Assembly (NCBI GenBank): GCA_031295385.1
Contig: JAUMOL010000013.1
Location: 1-64,000, forward strand
Reading direction: 5' to 3'
Source: Collinsella sp.
Lineage (GTDB): Bacteria > Actinomycetota > Coriobacteriia > Coriobacteriales > Coriobacteriaceae
Length of the DNA: 64,000 nucleotides
In this document: positions 33,922 to 41,032 of the stretch, piece by piece
How positions within the stretch are numbered: position 1 is the first letter of the stretch
Layout: every line of letters starts with the position of its first letter
Translations under genes and position numbers: made by a program
Notes under the pieces: generated by a model
What the model was told of the DNA's origin: nothing
Database searches by the model: none
The model's input: the letters and a program-made list of their open reading frames with translations, nothing else

Positions 33922-34986
33922 ATGAACAACAGCCTTCGCGGTCGCGACTACCTCAACATCCACGATCTCTCCTCTGAGGATTTCCGCTACCTCATCGATC
34001 TTGCTTGGAACCTTAAGGCACAGAAAAAGTCCGGCGTCGACCAGCGCTACTTCCCCGGAAAGAACGTCCTCGCCAACTTTGAGTGGGGCTCGACCCGCAC
34101 TCGTTGCGCATTTGAGACGTCCTGCAATGACCTGGGCATGGGCTTTACCTATCTGACCAACTCCCATATGGGCGATTGCGAGACCATCGAGGACGCCATG
34201 CGCGTCTTCAACGGTATGTACGACCTCATCGTCTATCGCGCTCAGAAGGACGAGCAGTTCCTCTACGACGTCGCCGATCTTGTTGACATCCCGGTCATCA
34301 ATGCCCTTACTCTCGGCGATCACCCGACCCAGATGCTCGCTGACGCCCTCACGATGGAGGAACAGTGGGGTGGCCTGCGCACGAGCCGCGGTAAGAAGAT
34401 GGCTTTCGTTGGCAACTGCGCCGGTGCCCCGGTGTGGTATGGCCGCCTGTGCGCCATGCTCGACATGGACTTCCTCGCCATCGGCCCCGATGATCTCCGT
34501 CATCAGATGTGCAAGGAAATGATTGAGGAGGTCGAGGCCTGCTACGCCAAGTATGCTCCCAACAGGACCTTCACCATCACCTCTGATCTTGACGCCCTGG
34601 ACGGCGTTGACGTTATCGTTACCGAGGAGTGGCGCTACATCAACCCCGAGTGCGGCGAAGAGGTTATGGATCCCGACGACTACAACTCCTGGCTTGGCGA
34701 TGCCGAGTCCCTGTATCCCTATCGCGTCACCAGCGAGCTGTGCAAGCGCACCAACAACCCCGACATCTTCTGCATGCACGAGCTCCCCTCTGTTCACAAC
34801 GCAAATCACCGCGTTGGCAAGATGCTCCTCGACCAGTGCAAGAGTGACCTGCACCGCGAGATCATCACCGAGGGCTTTGAGATTGCCGACGAGTGCTTTG
34901 AGGCCAACGCTTCGGTCATCTTCCGTGAAGCAGAGAACCGTCAGCACACCATCAAGGCCGTTATGTGTGCCCTTTTGGGTCTCTAG
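33922..34986 (+). CDS. Carbamoyltransferase with altered amine-binding pocket
   Basis: A 354-residue relative of ornithine carbamoyltransferase. The carbamoyl-phosphate half is kept: FEWGSTRTRCAFE (with a W-G where OTC has K-x), MYDLIVYRA, DHPTQMLADALTMEE, and the end EAENRQHTIKAVM. The amino-acid half is not: OTC's N-N-M-G segment is CAGAPVWYG, D-x-W-V-S-M-G is EEWRYINPECG, and H-C-L-P is MHELP. So it should bind carbamoyl phosphate but not ornithine in the usual way. In this operon it probably works in reverse, splitting the deiminase product to carbamoyl phosphate plus an amine. Start 33922 (GAAAGGAAATAG). Confidence 0.85.
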   Translation: MNNSLRGRDYLNIHDLSSEDFRYLIDLAWNLKAQKKSGVDQRYFPGKNVLANFEWGSTRTRCAFETSCNDLGMGFTYLTNSHMGDCETIEDAMRVFNGMYDLIVYRAQKDEQFLYDVADLVDIPVINALTLGDHPTQMLADALTMEEQWGGLRTSRGKKMAFVGNCAGAPVWYGRLCAMLDMDFLAIGPDDLRHQMCKEMIEEVEACYAKYAPNRTFTITSDLDALDGVDVIVTEEWRYINPECGEEVMDPDDYNSWLGDAESLYPYRVTSELCKRTNNPDIFCMHELPSVHNANHRVGKMLLDQCKSDLHREIITEGFEIADECFEANASVIFREAENRQHTIKAVMCALLGL

Positions 34987-34997
34987 GAGCTGTTTCA

Positions 34998-36263
34998 ATG
35001 GGAAATGCAAAGTTAAAGAGCAGCAAGGTTTACGCATGGGTTCTCGTAATCGCGCTCGGCCTCATGTCTGCCGGCACGACCGGATCCTATAGCGTCATCG
35101 CCGGCTCCTTCGTCGCACCCGTGTGCGAGGAGTTCGGGTTTGACTACTCCATCTTCTCGTATTACTTCACCGCAACGCTCATCGGTCTTGCGGCAGCTCT
35201 TCCCTTTGTCGGAAAACTCATCCCCAAGGTCGTTGGCAAGGTTTGGCTCCCCGTCGTCGAGCTTATCCTGCTCGCTGCCGGCGCAGGCATGGCCTTCTAC
35301 ACTGAAGTCTGGATGTTCATCGCCGCTGGCGCCCTGATTGGCGTTTGCTTCGCCTTCACCACCGGCGTTGCCATGTCCGATGTTATTGACCAGTGGTTCA
35401 AAAAATCCGGTGGCCTGGCAATTGGTCTCGCTTGGGCAGTGAACTCGATTTACATGCTCATCATGAGTCCCGTCATCACCTCTGTCATCGAGGCCGCTGG
35501 CTGGAGGACCGGTTATTTGGTGCTCGCTGGTGTCTCCGCCGTGCTCATTCTTCCCGCTTCCGTCCTGATCATCCGCTATAAGCCTCAGGACAAGGGCATG
35601 CTGCCCTATGGCTACGTCGAGGGCGAGACGGCCGCCGAGACCGAGGAGACGACCGAGGATGGCGCGCGTGGCGTCAGCTATGCACGCGCCATTAAGTCGC
35701 CTGCCTTCTTCTTCTGCATCGGCTTCCTCTGCCTCGTTCAGCTCACTTGCTGCATGAACCAGCTCTTCCCGACGTATGCTTCCGAGGTTGGTTTTAGCCC
35801 CATGGTGGGCGGCTTCATGGTTTCCGCAGCATCGCTCTTCGATCTGTTCCTCAACCCGATCGTTGGCACCACTTGCGATAAGTTCGGCAGCACGAAGGCC
35901 ATTCTGGGCTGGCTCGCTGTCTCCATCCTCTCCTTTGTCATGCTCATGATGGGCAGCGGCAACTCGACGCTCAGCATCCTCGCAGCAGGCGTGAACGACG
36001 TAATGTACGTCATCGCTGGCACCGCCCTGACCGTTTTGGTTATGGACGTCTTTGGCTCCCGCGATTTCGGTCGCATCTTCGCGCTGATCTGCTCCGTGGG
36101 CTATATCGTCGGCGCCTTTGGCATGCCCGTTATGATGAAGGTCTATGAGCTTGTCGGCTCCTTCCAGGGCGTCTTCATCTTCTGCATCGCATGCAACGTC
36201 ATCATCGGCCTGTTCTTGCTGCTGGCAAAGAAGACTGGTAAGAACCTCTCCTGGGACGAATAG
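34998..36263 (+). CDS. OFA-type MFS carrier 2 of the deiminase locus
   Basis: A 421-residue paralog of the carrier at 30340: GLMSAGTTGSYSVIAGSF in TM1, FTTGVAMSDVIDQWF, CCMNQLFPTYASEVGFSP, twelve spans, mid-loop acidic (ETAAETEETTEDG). Starts 11 bases after the carbamoyltransferase stop behind AGGAGC, so co-transcribed. One carrier lies on each side of the enzyme genes, which suggests separate import and export, or two related substrates; neither role can be assigned from sequence. Confidence 0.86.
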   Translation: MGNAKLKSSKVYAWVLVIALGLMSAGTTGSYSVIAGSFVAPVCEEFGFDYSIFSYYFTATLIGLAAALPFVGKLIPKVVGKVWLPVVELILLAAGAGMAFYTEVWMFIAAGALIGVCFAFTTGVAMSDVIDQWFKKSGGLAIGLAWAVNSIYMLIMSPVITSVIEAAGWRTGYLVLAGVSAVLILPASVLIIRYKPQDKGMLPYGYVEGETAAETEETTEDGARGVSYARAIKSPAFFFCIGFLCLVQLTCCMNQLFPTYASEVGFSPMVGGFMVSAASLFDLFLNPIVGTTCDKFGSTKAILGWLAVSILSFVMLMMGSGNSTLSILAAGVNDVMYVIAGTALTVLVMDVFGSRDFGRIFALICSVGYIVGAFGMPVMMKVYELVGSFQGVFIFCIACNVIIGLFLLLAKKTGKNLSWDE

Positions 36264-36284
36264 TCCGATTCGACTTAGACATAC

Positions 36285-36341
36285 GCTGCAGGGCTTAACC
36301 TGCAGCCGCTTTGGGGCATCGACTAACATCGGTGCCCTTTT
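36285..36341 (+). terminator. Double hairpin terminator of the deiminase operon
   Basis: GCTGCAGG / CCTGCAGC (36285-36306) then GGGCATCGA... / ...CGGTGCCC (36314-36337) followed by TTTTT. The second hairpin is a classic terminator. Confidence 0.85.
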
Positions 36342-36348
36342 TCATCGA

Positions 36349-36379
36349 ATGTGACAAAGGAGCAGCCACTTTGTCACAT
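36349..36379. repeat. TGTGACAAAGGG palindrome, copy 2
   Basis: ATGTGACAAAGG / CTTTGTCACAT around a degenerate centre; same family as 30165-30195. Confidence 0.75.
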
Positions 36380-36395
36380 TGAGTGGCATGTAAAT

Positions 36396-36578
36396 CGAGG
36401 TCTAATACTTTTCCGAGAAGTGAACGGCCATACTTGGGCCTCCGAAGCATCGACATTTTTAGACGTCAAACCCGCAGGATTTGGCTGGCAAAACCGCAGG
36501 AAATTGCATCTCGAAAGTGCCGATGCTTCGGGGGCCCGTTTTCACTCGTTCACTTCTCGGGAAAAGTATTAGACCTCG
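36396..36578. repeat. 183 bp palindromic element, copy 1
   Basis: The ends are inverted repeats about 31 bp long: CGAGGTCTAATAC then TTTTCCGAGAAGTGAACG, and the reverse at the right end (one extra G). The inner part has an internal dyad (AGCATCGACA / ...CGATGCTT) and two imperfect CCGCAGGA motifs. The core end TTTTCCGAGAAGTGAACG also occurs at 52633-52810, where the outer stem has different bases that still pair. Could be a MITE-like transposon or a structured RNA. Confidence 0.85.
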
Positions 36579-36661
36579 TTGTATGGGGTGCGGCTGGAGG
36601 GTGGTCATCGTTCAGTAGCTACCTCTTCCTTGTGAATCGCCTGAAGCGCAAGGCATAATGC

Positions 36662-36692
36662 ATGTGACAAAGGGACGGCCCCTTTGTTGTGT
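36662..36692. repeat. TGTGACAAAGGG palindrome, copy 3, right arm decayed
   Basis: Left arm as in the other copies, right arm CCTTTGTTGTGT with changes. Just upstream of the dihydrouridine synthase gene. Confidence 0.65.
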
Positions 36693-36711
36693 TGATATGA
36701 GAGAAGAGTAG

Positions 36712-37665
36712 ATGATCCTTTCGCTGGCCCCCATGGAGGGAATTACCGGGCATGTGTTCCGTCGCGTGCATGCGGAGTGCTTCGGTGCGCTCGATTGTTA
36801 TTACACGCCGTTTTTGCCGCCGCCGCGGGTGGGAAACCGCTTTGGCGGCAAGGCGTTTAAGGAGATCGATCCTGCCAATAACCAGGGGCTCAACGTAGTG
36901 CCTCAGCTGATGTCCAAGAACGCGGACGAGTTTGTGTGGGCGGCGCAGGTGCTCGCCGACATGGGCTACCGCGAGGTCAATCTCAATCTTGGTTGCCCCT
37001 CGGGTACGGTTGTTGCCAAGGGCAAGGGCTCGGGTTTCTTGCGTAACTTGGACGAGCTCGAAGTGTTCTTGCGTGATGTGTGCGAGCGCTCGCCGTTGCC
37101 GGTGTCGGTAAAAACCAGGCTGGGGCTGGAGAGCGACAACGAATACGAGCGCGTACTCGATCTGTATTGCCGCATGCCGTTGGCAGAGCTGATCGTGCAT
37201 CCGCGCGTACAGAAGGACCGCTATACGGGCTCGCCGCGCAAAGAGTTTTATGGCGAGACGCTGGAGCGTGCGCCGTTCCCCGTGGCCTATAACGGTGACA
37301 TTTTTGATCTTGAGGATATGGACGCGCTGGTGGAGGCCTATCCCGGCACGCGCCATGTGATGTTGGGGCGTGGCCTGCTCGCGAACCCCGCTCTGGCTCG
37401 CATGGTCAAGGGCGGCCCTGCTGCAACGGCTGCTGAGCTGCAGCGCTTCCACGACACGCTGTTTGCGGCATATGCAGAAGAGATTGGCGGCAATGCGGTC
37501 TTCCGCATGAAGGAGTGGTGGTTCTACGCCAAGTGCGCTTTCGCTGATCCCGCTACCGTCCACAAGATCGTACGCAAGACCAAAAAGGTCGACGAATACC
37601 GCGCTGCCGTCGAGCGCGTCTTTCGTGAACAGCCGCTTGCACCCACAGCTCGCTTCCACGGCTAA
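36712..37665 (+). CDS. tRNA-dihydrouridine synthase
   Basis: A 317-residue FMN enzyme that reduces uridine to dihydrouridine in tRNA D-loops. Motifs: LSLAPMEGITGHVFRRV (FMN phosphate), NLNLGCPSGTVVAKGKGSG with the catalytic Cys, VSVKTRLG, the substrate region LIVHPRVQKDRY, YNGDIFD, MLGRGLLANP. Of the compact Dus type seen in Firmicutes and Actinobacteria; the exact tRNA position cannot be told. Ends exactly where a GGGGACGTT palindrome begins. Confidence 0.92.
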   Translation: MILSLAPMEGITGHVFRRVHAECFGALDCYYTPFLPPPRVGNRFGGKAFKEIDPANNQGLNVVPQLMSKNADEFVWAAQVLADMGYREVNLNLGCPSGTVVAKGKGSGFLRNLDELEVFLRDVCERSPLPVSVKTRLGLESDNEYERVLDLYCRMPLAELIVHPRVQKDRYTGSPRKEFYGETLERAPFPVAYNGDIFDLEDMDALVEAYPGTRHVMLGRGLLANPALARMVKGGPAATAAELQRFHDTLFAAYAEEIGGNAVFRMKEWWFYAKCAFADPATVHKIVRKTKKVDEYRAAVERVFREQPLAPTARFHG

Positions 37666-37723
37666 CTAGTCATCGGGGGCGTTCTTTAACGACTGGTCAT
37701 TTAAGGACGTCCCCAACGACTAT
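37666..37723. repeat. GGGGACGTTCTT palindrome, copy 1 (degenerate)
   Basis: ACTAGTCATCGGGGGCGTTCTT ... AAGGACGTCCCCAACGACTA around a GACTGGTCATTT centre. Same family as 48899-48957 and 62849-63002. Confidence 0.75.
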
Positions 37724-37727
37724 GTAG

Positions 37728-37800
37728 CAAAAAGCTGTACACCAGCATCCAAAGATGTCGAAAAATGTCGACTTTGGATGCTGGTGTACATGTTTGGGTC
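37728..37800. repeat. 73 bp hairpin repeat, copy 1
   Basis: Contains a hairpin with perfect 19 bp arms (TGTACACCAGCATCCAAAG) at 37736-37790 and a loop with two ATGTCGA motifs. A second copy 1,079 bp away differs at one base only (37741 A, 38820 G). Confidence 0.9.
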
Positions 37801-37816
37801 CGACGGGGGAGCGGGC

Positions 37817-38083
37817 CTAGGCAATCAGTGCATCAAGTGTAATGAGCTCTCTGAGCCGCTCCGTGCGTGTTTGCCCATGGCGTTTGGCTTTTTCGTCAAA
37901 CGCCTCAAGAATCGATTCGCCCGCACGTGCTGATATAATGACGCTCGGCTCATCGGAGATTGGTGGCCTTCCCAACTTGATGGTGCGACCTTTCGGCCAC
38001 TCATCTTTTTCGTAGGCTTCCGCGGCTTTCTTCAACTCTCCGGGAGCAAACCCCATCATCTTTTCGAGCTGCTTAGCATCCAT
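37817..38083 (-). CDS. Ribbon-helix-helix (CopG-like) protein
   Basis: An 88-residue basic-helical protein: helical start (DAKQLEKMMGFAPGELKKAAE), an SDEPSVIISARAG strand and a typical RHH block SILEAFDEKAKRHGQTRTER. Resembles antitoxin-type RHH regulators, but no toxin gene is adjacent. Start at 38083 with GGAGGCGCC upstream. Isolated between the two 73 bp repeats, so possibly part of a small mobile unit. Confidence 0.75.
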   Translation of the reverse strand: MDAKQLEKMMGFAPGELKKAAEAYEKDEWPKGRTIKLGRPPISDEPSVIISARAGESILEAFDEKAKRHGQTRTERLRELITLDALIA

Positions 38084-38359
38084 GGCGCCTCCTATCGATC
38101 GACATAATGTCGAGCGCCGGTTCTCGGATTCTCTTTTTGTATACAATTTTGTAGACAAAAATACAAGCAGTTCATCGGGCTAATTAGCTTGTTTTGACCT
38201 GCCTGTTCGATAGGAAATGAGCATTGACGGCTTCGATACTCCTTTGCTTTTCAGCTTGGAATTTGGATGCTCATTGAACTGCCGGAGGGGAGCCCTTTAT
38301 TAAGCTATTGAGATTCTGGGCAGGAGCTCTCACTGGTCTTCGGTAATGGGGCCAGCTTA

Positions 38360-38384
38360 ATTCGCGACACAGTGTGTCGCGAAT
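38360..38384. repeat. 25 bp perfect palindrome
   Basis: ATTCGCGACAC-AGT-GTGTCGCGAAT, 11 bp arms, in a gene-free stretch. Confidence 0.8.
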
Positions 38385-38479
38385 GGGAGTAGTCGTTAGG
38401 TGTCCTTCAATGGCTACTCATATAAGAACGTTCAAGTGTCGGATTTTGTCATTTAGTGTCGCTCTCAGCGACTATTCTG

Positions 38480-38722
38480 GAGGGTCGTGGTCAAAAAAGG
38501 GCAAATATGAGTACTGTTGCCATTATGGTTGCATTTATTTGCTATAAATTGTAGCTCCTGATGAGATTTGTTCCCATTAAGAGCTACTTTTATTGAACAT
38601 ATGAGGAGAAATAACGTCGTCTGCGGACGAGTGGAACGTTGAATAGTTCCTGAAGTGATCAAAATCGCTGCTACTAAACAGGTAGCAGTACTCATATTTG
38701 CCCTTTTTTGACCACAGCCCTC
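38480..38722. repeat. 243 bp palindromic element
   Basis: The ends share ~42 bp inverted repeats (GAGGGTCGTGGTCAAAAAAG, then GGCAAATATGAGTACTG) with three or four differences. The interior has a smaller dyad (TAGCTC / GAGCTA). No protein. Looks like a MITE-like or structured element of a family distinct from the others here. Confidence 0.8.
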
Positions 38723-38806
38723 TCGGAAACCTTTCCAGAGGCGTCAAACAGCCATAATCCAAAGGTCTCCTCAAACAATTAGCCGGCTAAGAGCGTCCAT
38801 GACTAC

Positions 38807-38879
38807 CAAAAAGCTGTACGCCAGCATCCAAAGATGTCGAAAAATGTCGACTTTGGATGCTGGTGTACATGTTTGGGTC
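38807..38879. repeat. 73 bp hairpin repeat, copy 2
   Basis: Direct repeat of 37728-37800 with 72 of 73 bases identical. Hairpin arms at 38815-38869. Confidence 0.9.
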
Positions 38880-38916
38880 GTATGGGTTGGGGCCCTGGAC
38901 GGACAGAGCGTGCGTA

Positions 38917-39162
38917 CTAGAGCAGGTTCTCTTGTACCCATGCGATGATGTCGCTCGACTCGTAGAGTGGCTTGCCGTCGATGAACAGGCAGGGAACCTG
39001 GCGCTTTCCGCCGATGGCGATGAGTGTCTGCTCGGCTTCGGTATCGGTCGAGATATTGCGCTCGGGGATGGTCACACCGTTATCGGCAAGGAATCGCTTG
39101 ACTTTTATGCAATACGGGCAGCCGGTCATAACGTACAGCGTGAGCTCATGATTAGTAGCCAT
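38917..39162 (-). CDS. Glutaredoxin
   Basis: An 81-residue thiol-disulfide oxidoreductase of the thioredoxin fold: LTLYVMTGCPYCIKVKRFL with a CPYC active site (about residue 13-16), the cis-Pro GGKRQVPCLFIDG and the C-terminal SSDIIAWVQENLL. Of NrdH/YruB size. Follows the XRE-TipAS regulator gene by about 50 bases, probably in the same operon. Start at 39162 preferred over 39201 (no ribosome site for the latter). Confidence 0.9.
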   Translation of the reverse strand: MATNHELTLYVMTGCPYCIKVKRFLADNGVTIPERNISTDTEAEQTLIAIGGKRQVPCLFIDGKPLYESSDIIAWVQENLL

Positions 39163-39213
39163 GGGTCTCCAATCGGTTGAGGTTTCGATTGAAATACCCA
39201 AAGCCGCCGCGGT

Positions 39214-40041
39214 CTATGCACGCGCCAAAGACGACTCGATGGCCTGGACCAGAAACGCCGTAGCTCCGGTGCCGCAGGGCTTGTCGTAGTAGTCGATAAA
39301 GCGCTGGTCGGCAAGATAGCCGTGGGCGAGGCCCAGGTACGCTTCGTTCTGGGGTTCGCGTCCCCAGTTGAGACCAATCCAACGACGATGCATCGCGACA
39401 AGCTTGCGAGCCTCGCTTCCATTCGCATCGCCATCGCCCATGGCAATCGAGAGTTGGCCCAGAATAGCGCGTTCAAGTTCCTTCATGTCGTTCCATGTCT
39501 CGGGGTCCATGTCCAGCAGCGCTTCGTTTGCTGCGTCGATCGCCTCGTCGCCGTAGCGCTTCCGAGCCTCGGCGCCGTAGCGCTCCTCGTTTTCCTGCAC
39601 GGTGCGCCAGCGCTCCAGTTGCGGCAGGACGGCGCCCATGAGCGAGACGGCTTCGTCGAGCGACATGCCGGTGTTTTGCGCCAGCCGCGGAGCGCAATCC
39701 TCGATCATCGCCTCCATGGTGGTGTCGTAGGTGTACTTGCCGTGGTCGTAGCACCACTTGCAGTAATGGTCGGTCGTGGCGCCCGTGGCATCGGTGCCGC
39801 AGTCGTCGGGCGTGAGTATCATGCCGCAGCTCTGGCAATAATGCTCGGGCATTTCGAGCAGGTGGGACAGTGGCTCGCCGGTTACGGCGGCAATGAGCTT
39901 CATCATGTCGATGCCCGGGGTGACCTCGTCGCGCTCCCAACGGCTGACGGCTTGGCGTGTGACGAAGAGCTTGGCGGCGAGCTGCTCCTGGGTAAGGTGA
40001 TGGGCGCGACGAACGGCAATGAGCTTTTCTGCAAAGGCCAT
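39214..40041 (-). CDS. XRE HTH - zinc ribbon - TipAS fusion protein
   Basis: A 275-residue three-domain protein. The N-terminal XRE HTH (AEKLIAVRRAHHLTQEQLAA, VTRQAVSRWERD) is followed by a zinc ribbon (CQSCGMIL ... YCKWCYDHGKYTYD, four metal-ligand-like Cys) and a C-terminal TipAS-like domain (ERYGAEARKRYGDEAIDAA, LHRRWIGLNW). TipAS domains bind thiopeptide-like compounds in TipA. A promoter-binding XRE domain and a ligand-trap domain in one chain suggest a sensor of small toxic peptides, with the adjacent glutaredoxin as a target. Confidence 0.8.
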   Translation of the reverse strand: MAFAEKLIAVRRAHHLTQEQLAAKLFVTRQAVSRWERDEVTPGIDMMKLIAAVTGEPLSHLLEMPEHYCQSCGMILTPDDCGTDATGATTDHYCKWCYDHGKYTYDTTMEAMIEDCAPRLAQNTGMSLDEAVSLMGAVLPQLERWRTVQENEERYGAEARKRYGDEAIDAANEALLDMDPETWNDMKELERAILGQLSIAMGDGDANGSEARKLVAMHRRWIGLNWGREPQNEAYLGLAHGYLADQRFIDYYDKPCGTGATAFLVQAIESSLARA

Positions 40042-40182
40042 AGCGGCTCCTTTCTGCTGGTTGATGGCTTAAGCATACGCGGCGGCAGGCGCCCTTCCAA
40101 GCAACCGTTGGTTGCACGACAGGAGTCCACGGCGAAGAATTGCGCGCAACGCCCCACGCCTCCATGCCGTACAATGACCGGC

Positions 40183-40920
40183 ATGGAACCTATCGCACAC
40201 ATACATACCGACCTGCCGCAGAAGTTCGGCATTCCGCGCAACAGCTTTTTGGCGCCTCATCTGCAGGGACGCATCGTCTTTGAGCCGGAATTTGCCTCCA
40301 ACGCAGCGGTTGAGGGCCTGGACTCCTTCTCTCACCTATGGCCGCTGTGGCGCTTCGAAAACGGAACGCCCGGCGGCACGGCTAAGGACATAGCTGCCGA
40401 TGCCAAGACGCAGGACAGGTCCGGCACCAATGCCAAGTGGTCGAAAACTGTGCGCCCGCCGCGTCTGGGCGGAGCCGAGCGCGTGGGCATCTTTGCCACG
40501 CGCAGCCCGTTTCGCCCCAATCCTATCGGACTTACCTGCGTAAGGCTCGATCACGTTGAGCTCACCGACGATGGCCCCATCATCCATGTGCTGGGGGCCG
40601 ATCTGCGCGACGGCACGCCCATCTACGACATTAAGCCCTACATTCCGTTTGCGGACTGTCACCCGGATGCGACCGGCGGCTGGATTGAGGATGCTCCGTG
40701 GCAAGAGCTCGACATCGAGTTCCCGCAGACGCTGCAGGATATGGTCCCGCCCACAAAGCTCCCCGGCCTGGTCGAGGTCCTGCGCCAAGACCCGCGCCGC
40801 GCAGGCAGCAAGCACGAGCCGAACCGCGTTTACCACTTGGCCTACGCCGGGCTCGACATATCGTTTACGGTCGATGAAACCCAGCTAACCGTAGTTGCCG
40901 TCAATGACGCGCGAGACTAA
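40183..40920 (+). CDS. trmO: tRNA (t6A37)-N6-methyltransferase TrmO
   Basis: A 245-residue SAM-dependent methyltransferase of the TrmO/YaeB family that makes m6t6A at tRNA position 37. It opens PIAHIHTDLPQKFGIPR; FATRSPFRPNPIGLT is the family signature; then HVLGADLRDGTPIYDIKPYIPFADC. C-terminal part SKHEPNRVYHL. The start at 40183 matches the family; an ATG nine bases earlier is possible. Divergent from the XRE-TipAS gene. Confidence 0.88.
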   Translation: MEPIAHIHTDLPQKFGIPRNSFLAPHLQGRIVFEPEFASNAAVEGLDSFSHLWPLWRFENGTPGGTAKDIAADAKTQDRSGTNAKWSKTVRPPRLGGAERVGIFATRSPFRPNPIGLTCVRLDHVELTDDGPIIHVLGADLRDGTPIYDIKPYIPFADCHPDATGGWIEDAPWQELDIEFPQTLQDMVPPTKLPGLVEVLRQDPRRAGSKHEPNRVYHLAYAGLDISFTVDETQLTVVAVNDARD

Positions 40921-41032
40921 CCGGTCATTCGTCCGCACCCGTCAAATTAAGCGCCAAACCCCATGCCAAAACCGCCCACGCTGGTGGACAATAACGCCTA
41001 TCGAAACAGTCTACTTTGCACGGGAGCTCAGC

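Larger units (their letters stand above)
38084..38916. other. 833-base gene-free stretch
   Basis: Between the RHH gene and the glutaredoxin. It contains a -10-like TATACAAT region, a 25 bp palindrome, the 243 bp palindrome and the second 73 bp hairpin repeat, but no coding sequence I can support. Confidence 0.6.

Noticed and set aside
35013..36329. Minus-strand frame of 438 codons opposite MFS carrier 2
   Set aside because: Asp/His/Glu-rich antisense translation of a membrane protein; not plausible.
37817..38083. Complete toxin-antitoxin pair
   Set aside because: Only the RHH protein is present; no adjacent toxin frame with a ribosome site was found on either strand.
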